Of a stretch of 22,208 nucleotides of DNA, positions 21,502 to 22,208 are shown piece by piece. The stretch spans positions 1-22,208 of the forward strand of contig SVQS01000012.1 in NCBI GenBank assembly GCA_015065205.1, in the 5' to 3' direction. Numbering within the stretch: position 1 is the first letter of the stretch; each line of letters begins with the position of its first letter. This stretch comes from Oscillospiraceae bacterium. Its GTDB lineage: Bacteria > Bacillota > Clostridia > Oscillospirales > CAG-272. The notes beneath the pieces were generated by a model, which did not search any database, was not told the origin of the DNA, and worked only from the letters and a program-made list of their open reading frames with translations. Made by a program: the position numbers and the translations under genes.

Positions 21502-22208
21502 ATGACATTTGAACATGATGATAGCCTGGAATGTGGCGTCAATATTAAGGTTATCGGCGTAGGCGGCGGCGGAAACAACGCAGTCAATCGCATGATCGTA
21601 ACCAACATTCGCGGCGTAGAGTTCGTATCTGTCAACACCGACCGTCAGGCTCTTCGCAAATCCGAGGCTCCCAGTCAGCTCGTCATTGGTGAAAAGATTA
21701 CCAAGGGCTTTGGCGCGGGTGCTAACCCCCAGATCGGTGCACGTGCAGCCGAGGAGTCCATTGACGATATTCGCGCAATCCTTGAGGGTACCGATATGGT
21801 ATTCATTACCGCAGGTATGGGTGGCGGAACCGGAACAGGTGCCGCTCCTGTTGTTGCGCGCGCTGCAAGAGAGATGGATATTCTTACAGTTGGTATCGTA
21901 ACCAAGCCTTTCGCATTTGAGGGCAAGAAGAGATACGAGCAAGCTGAAGCAGGTATTGCTGAGCTGGCTCAATACGTTGACTCTCTCATCGTTATTCCTA
22001 ACGAGAGACTGAAGCAGGTCTCCAACAACAAGCTCACCCTCTCCAATGCTTTCGGCATTGCCGATGACGTTCTCCGTCGCGGTGTACAAAGCATTTCGGG
22101 TCTTATCAACATCCCAAGCTTTATCAACCTCGACTTTGCCGACGTTACCAGCGTTATGGCAAACGCAGGCTACGCACACATGGGCGTAGGCTCTGCTACC
22201 GGTAAGGA
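21502..22208 (+). CDS. ftsZ: Cell division GTPase FtsZ, 3' end beyond window
   Basis: Tubulin-like GTPase that polymerises into the division ring. The first 235 codons are present and the reading frame is open at the window end. Visible are the N-terminal NIKVIGVGGGGNNAVNRM (14-31), the tubulin signature GGGTGTGAAPVVA (107-119), KPFAFEGKKR (135-144), IPNERL (165-170) and the T7 loop NLDFADV (209-215) with the catalytic acidic residues Asp211 and Asp214. A GGAGG site (21488-21492) lies nine bases before the ATG. Codon choice is like that of fba, as expected for abundant protein. No ftsA precedes it. Confidence 0.97.
   Translation, partial: MTFEHDDSLECGVNIKVIGVGGGGNNAVNRMIVTNIRGVEFVSVNTDRQALRKSEAPSQLVIGEKITKGFGAGANPQIGARAAEESIDDIRAILEGTDMVFITAGMGGGTGTGAAPVVARAAREMDILTVGIVTKPFAFEGKKRYEQAEAGIAELAQYVDSLIVIPNERLKQVSNNKLTLSNAFGIADDVLRRGVQSISGLINIPSFINLDFADVTSVMANAGYAHMGVGSATGK

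Noticed and set aside
21112..22179. 355-codon open frame on the minus strand
   Set aside because: It runs antisense across ftsQ, the ftsZ promoter and ftsZ. Its composition is that of a frame shadow of biased codons.
1..22208. CRISPR arrays, tRNA or rRNA genes, insertion sequences, attachment sites
   Set aside because: No repeat-spacer arrays, tRNA-like CCA-ended cloverleafs, rRNA segments, transposases, integrases or flanking terminal repeats were seen.

Overview
The window looks like a chromosomal piece from a low-to-moderate-GC Clostridia-type Firmicute, probably an anaerobic gut lineage. This is inferred from the division and cell wall (dcw) gene order starting at mraZ, a class B penicillin-binding protein (PBP) with two PASTA domains, an FtsQ/DivIB with no ftsA before ftsZ, strong AGGAGG-type ribosome sites, and consensus sigma-A promoters next to A/T-rich runs. 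No 16S or other taxonomic marker is present, so the lineage is not fixed further.

Layout. (1) 1-1030: class II fructose-bisphosphate aldolase (fba) with its own consensus promoter. (2) 1030-1324: a hairpin-rich intergenic stretch with a 16-bp perfect palindrome. (3) 1325-4675: a three-gene operon with a consensus promoter: an AlgI-like MBOAT O-acyltransferase, a DHHW/AlgX-like partner, and a membrane-anchored DUF4097-type protein. It ends in a strong bidirectional terminator. (4) 4730-8467, minus strand: a 1245-residue single-polypeptide helicase-nuclease (HRDC-like region, DUF4011-like region, superfamily 1 helicase, MTES_1575/Vsr-like nuclease), a candidate phage or plasmid defence gene. 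(5) 8468-8824: a divergent promoter region with a four-box MraZ operator. (6) 8825-21306: the dcw cluster, mraZ-rsmH-ftsL-like-PBP-murE-murF-mraY-ftsW-small membrane protein-murG-ftsQ. (7) 21307-22208: a bent, A-tract-rich promoter region and the start of ftsZ, cut by the window end.

How the genes work together. MurE and MurF build the UDP-MurNAc-pentapeptide, MraY and MurG convert it to lipid I and lipid II, and FtsW with the class B PBP polymerises and crosslinks septal peptidoglycan. FtsL-like and FtsQ proteins form the divisome core and FtsZ makes the ring. MraZ probably represses its own operon through repeats just downstream of the promoter. murC and murD are not in their usual places and must lie elsewhere if present.

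Most notable: the PBP carries a four-cysteine (CxxC...CxxC) zinc-ribbon-like insertion directly after its KTG active-site motif. Also worth attention are an FtsL-like protein with a cytoplasmic extension of about 180 residues, an unrecognised three-helix membrane protein between ftsW and murG, the compact helicase-nuclease, and a hairpin between the ftsL-like gene and the PBP gene that could attenuate the operon.
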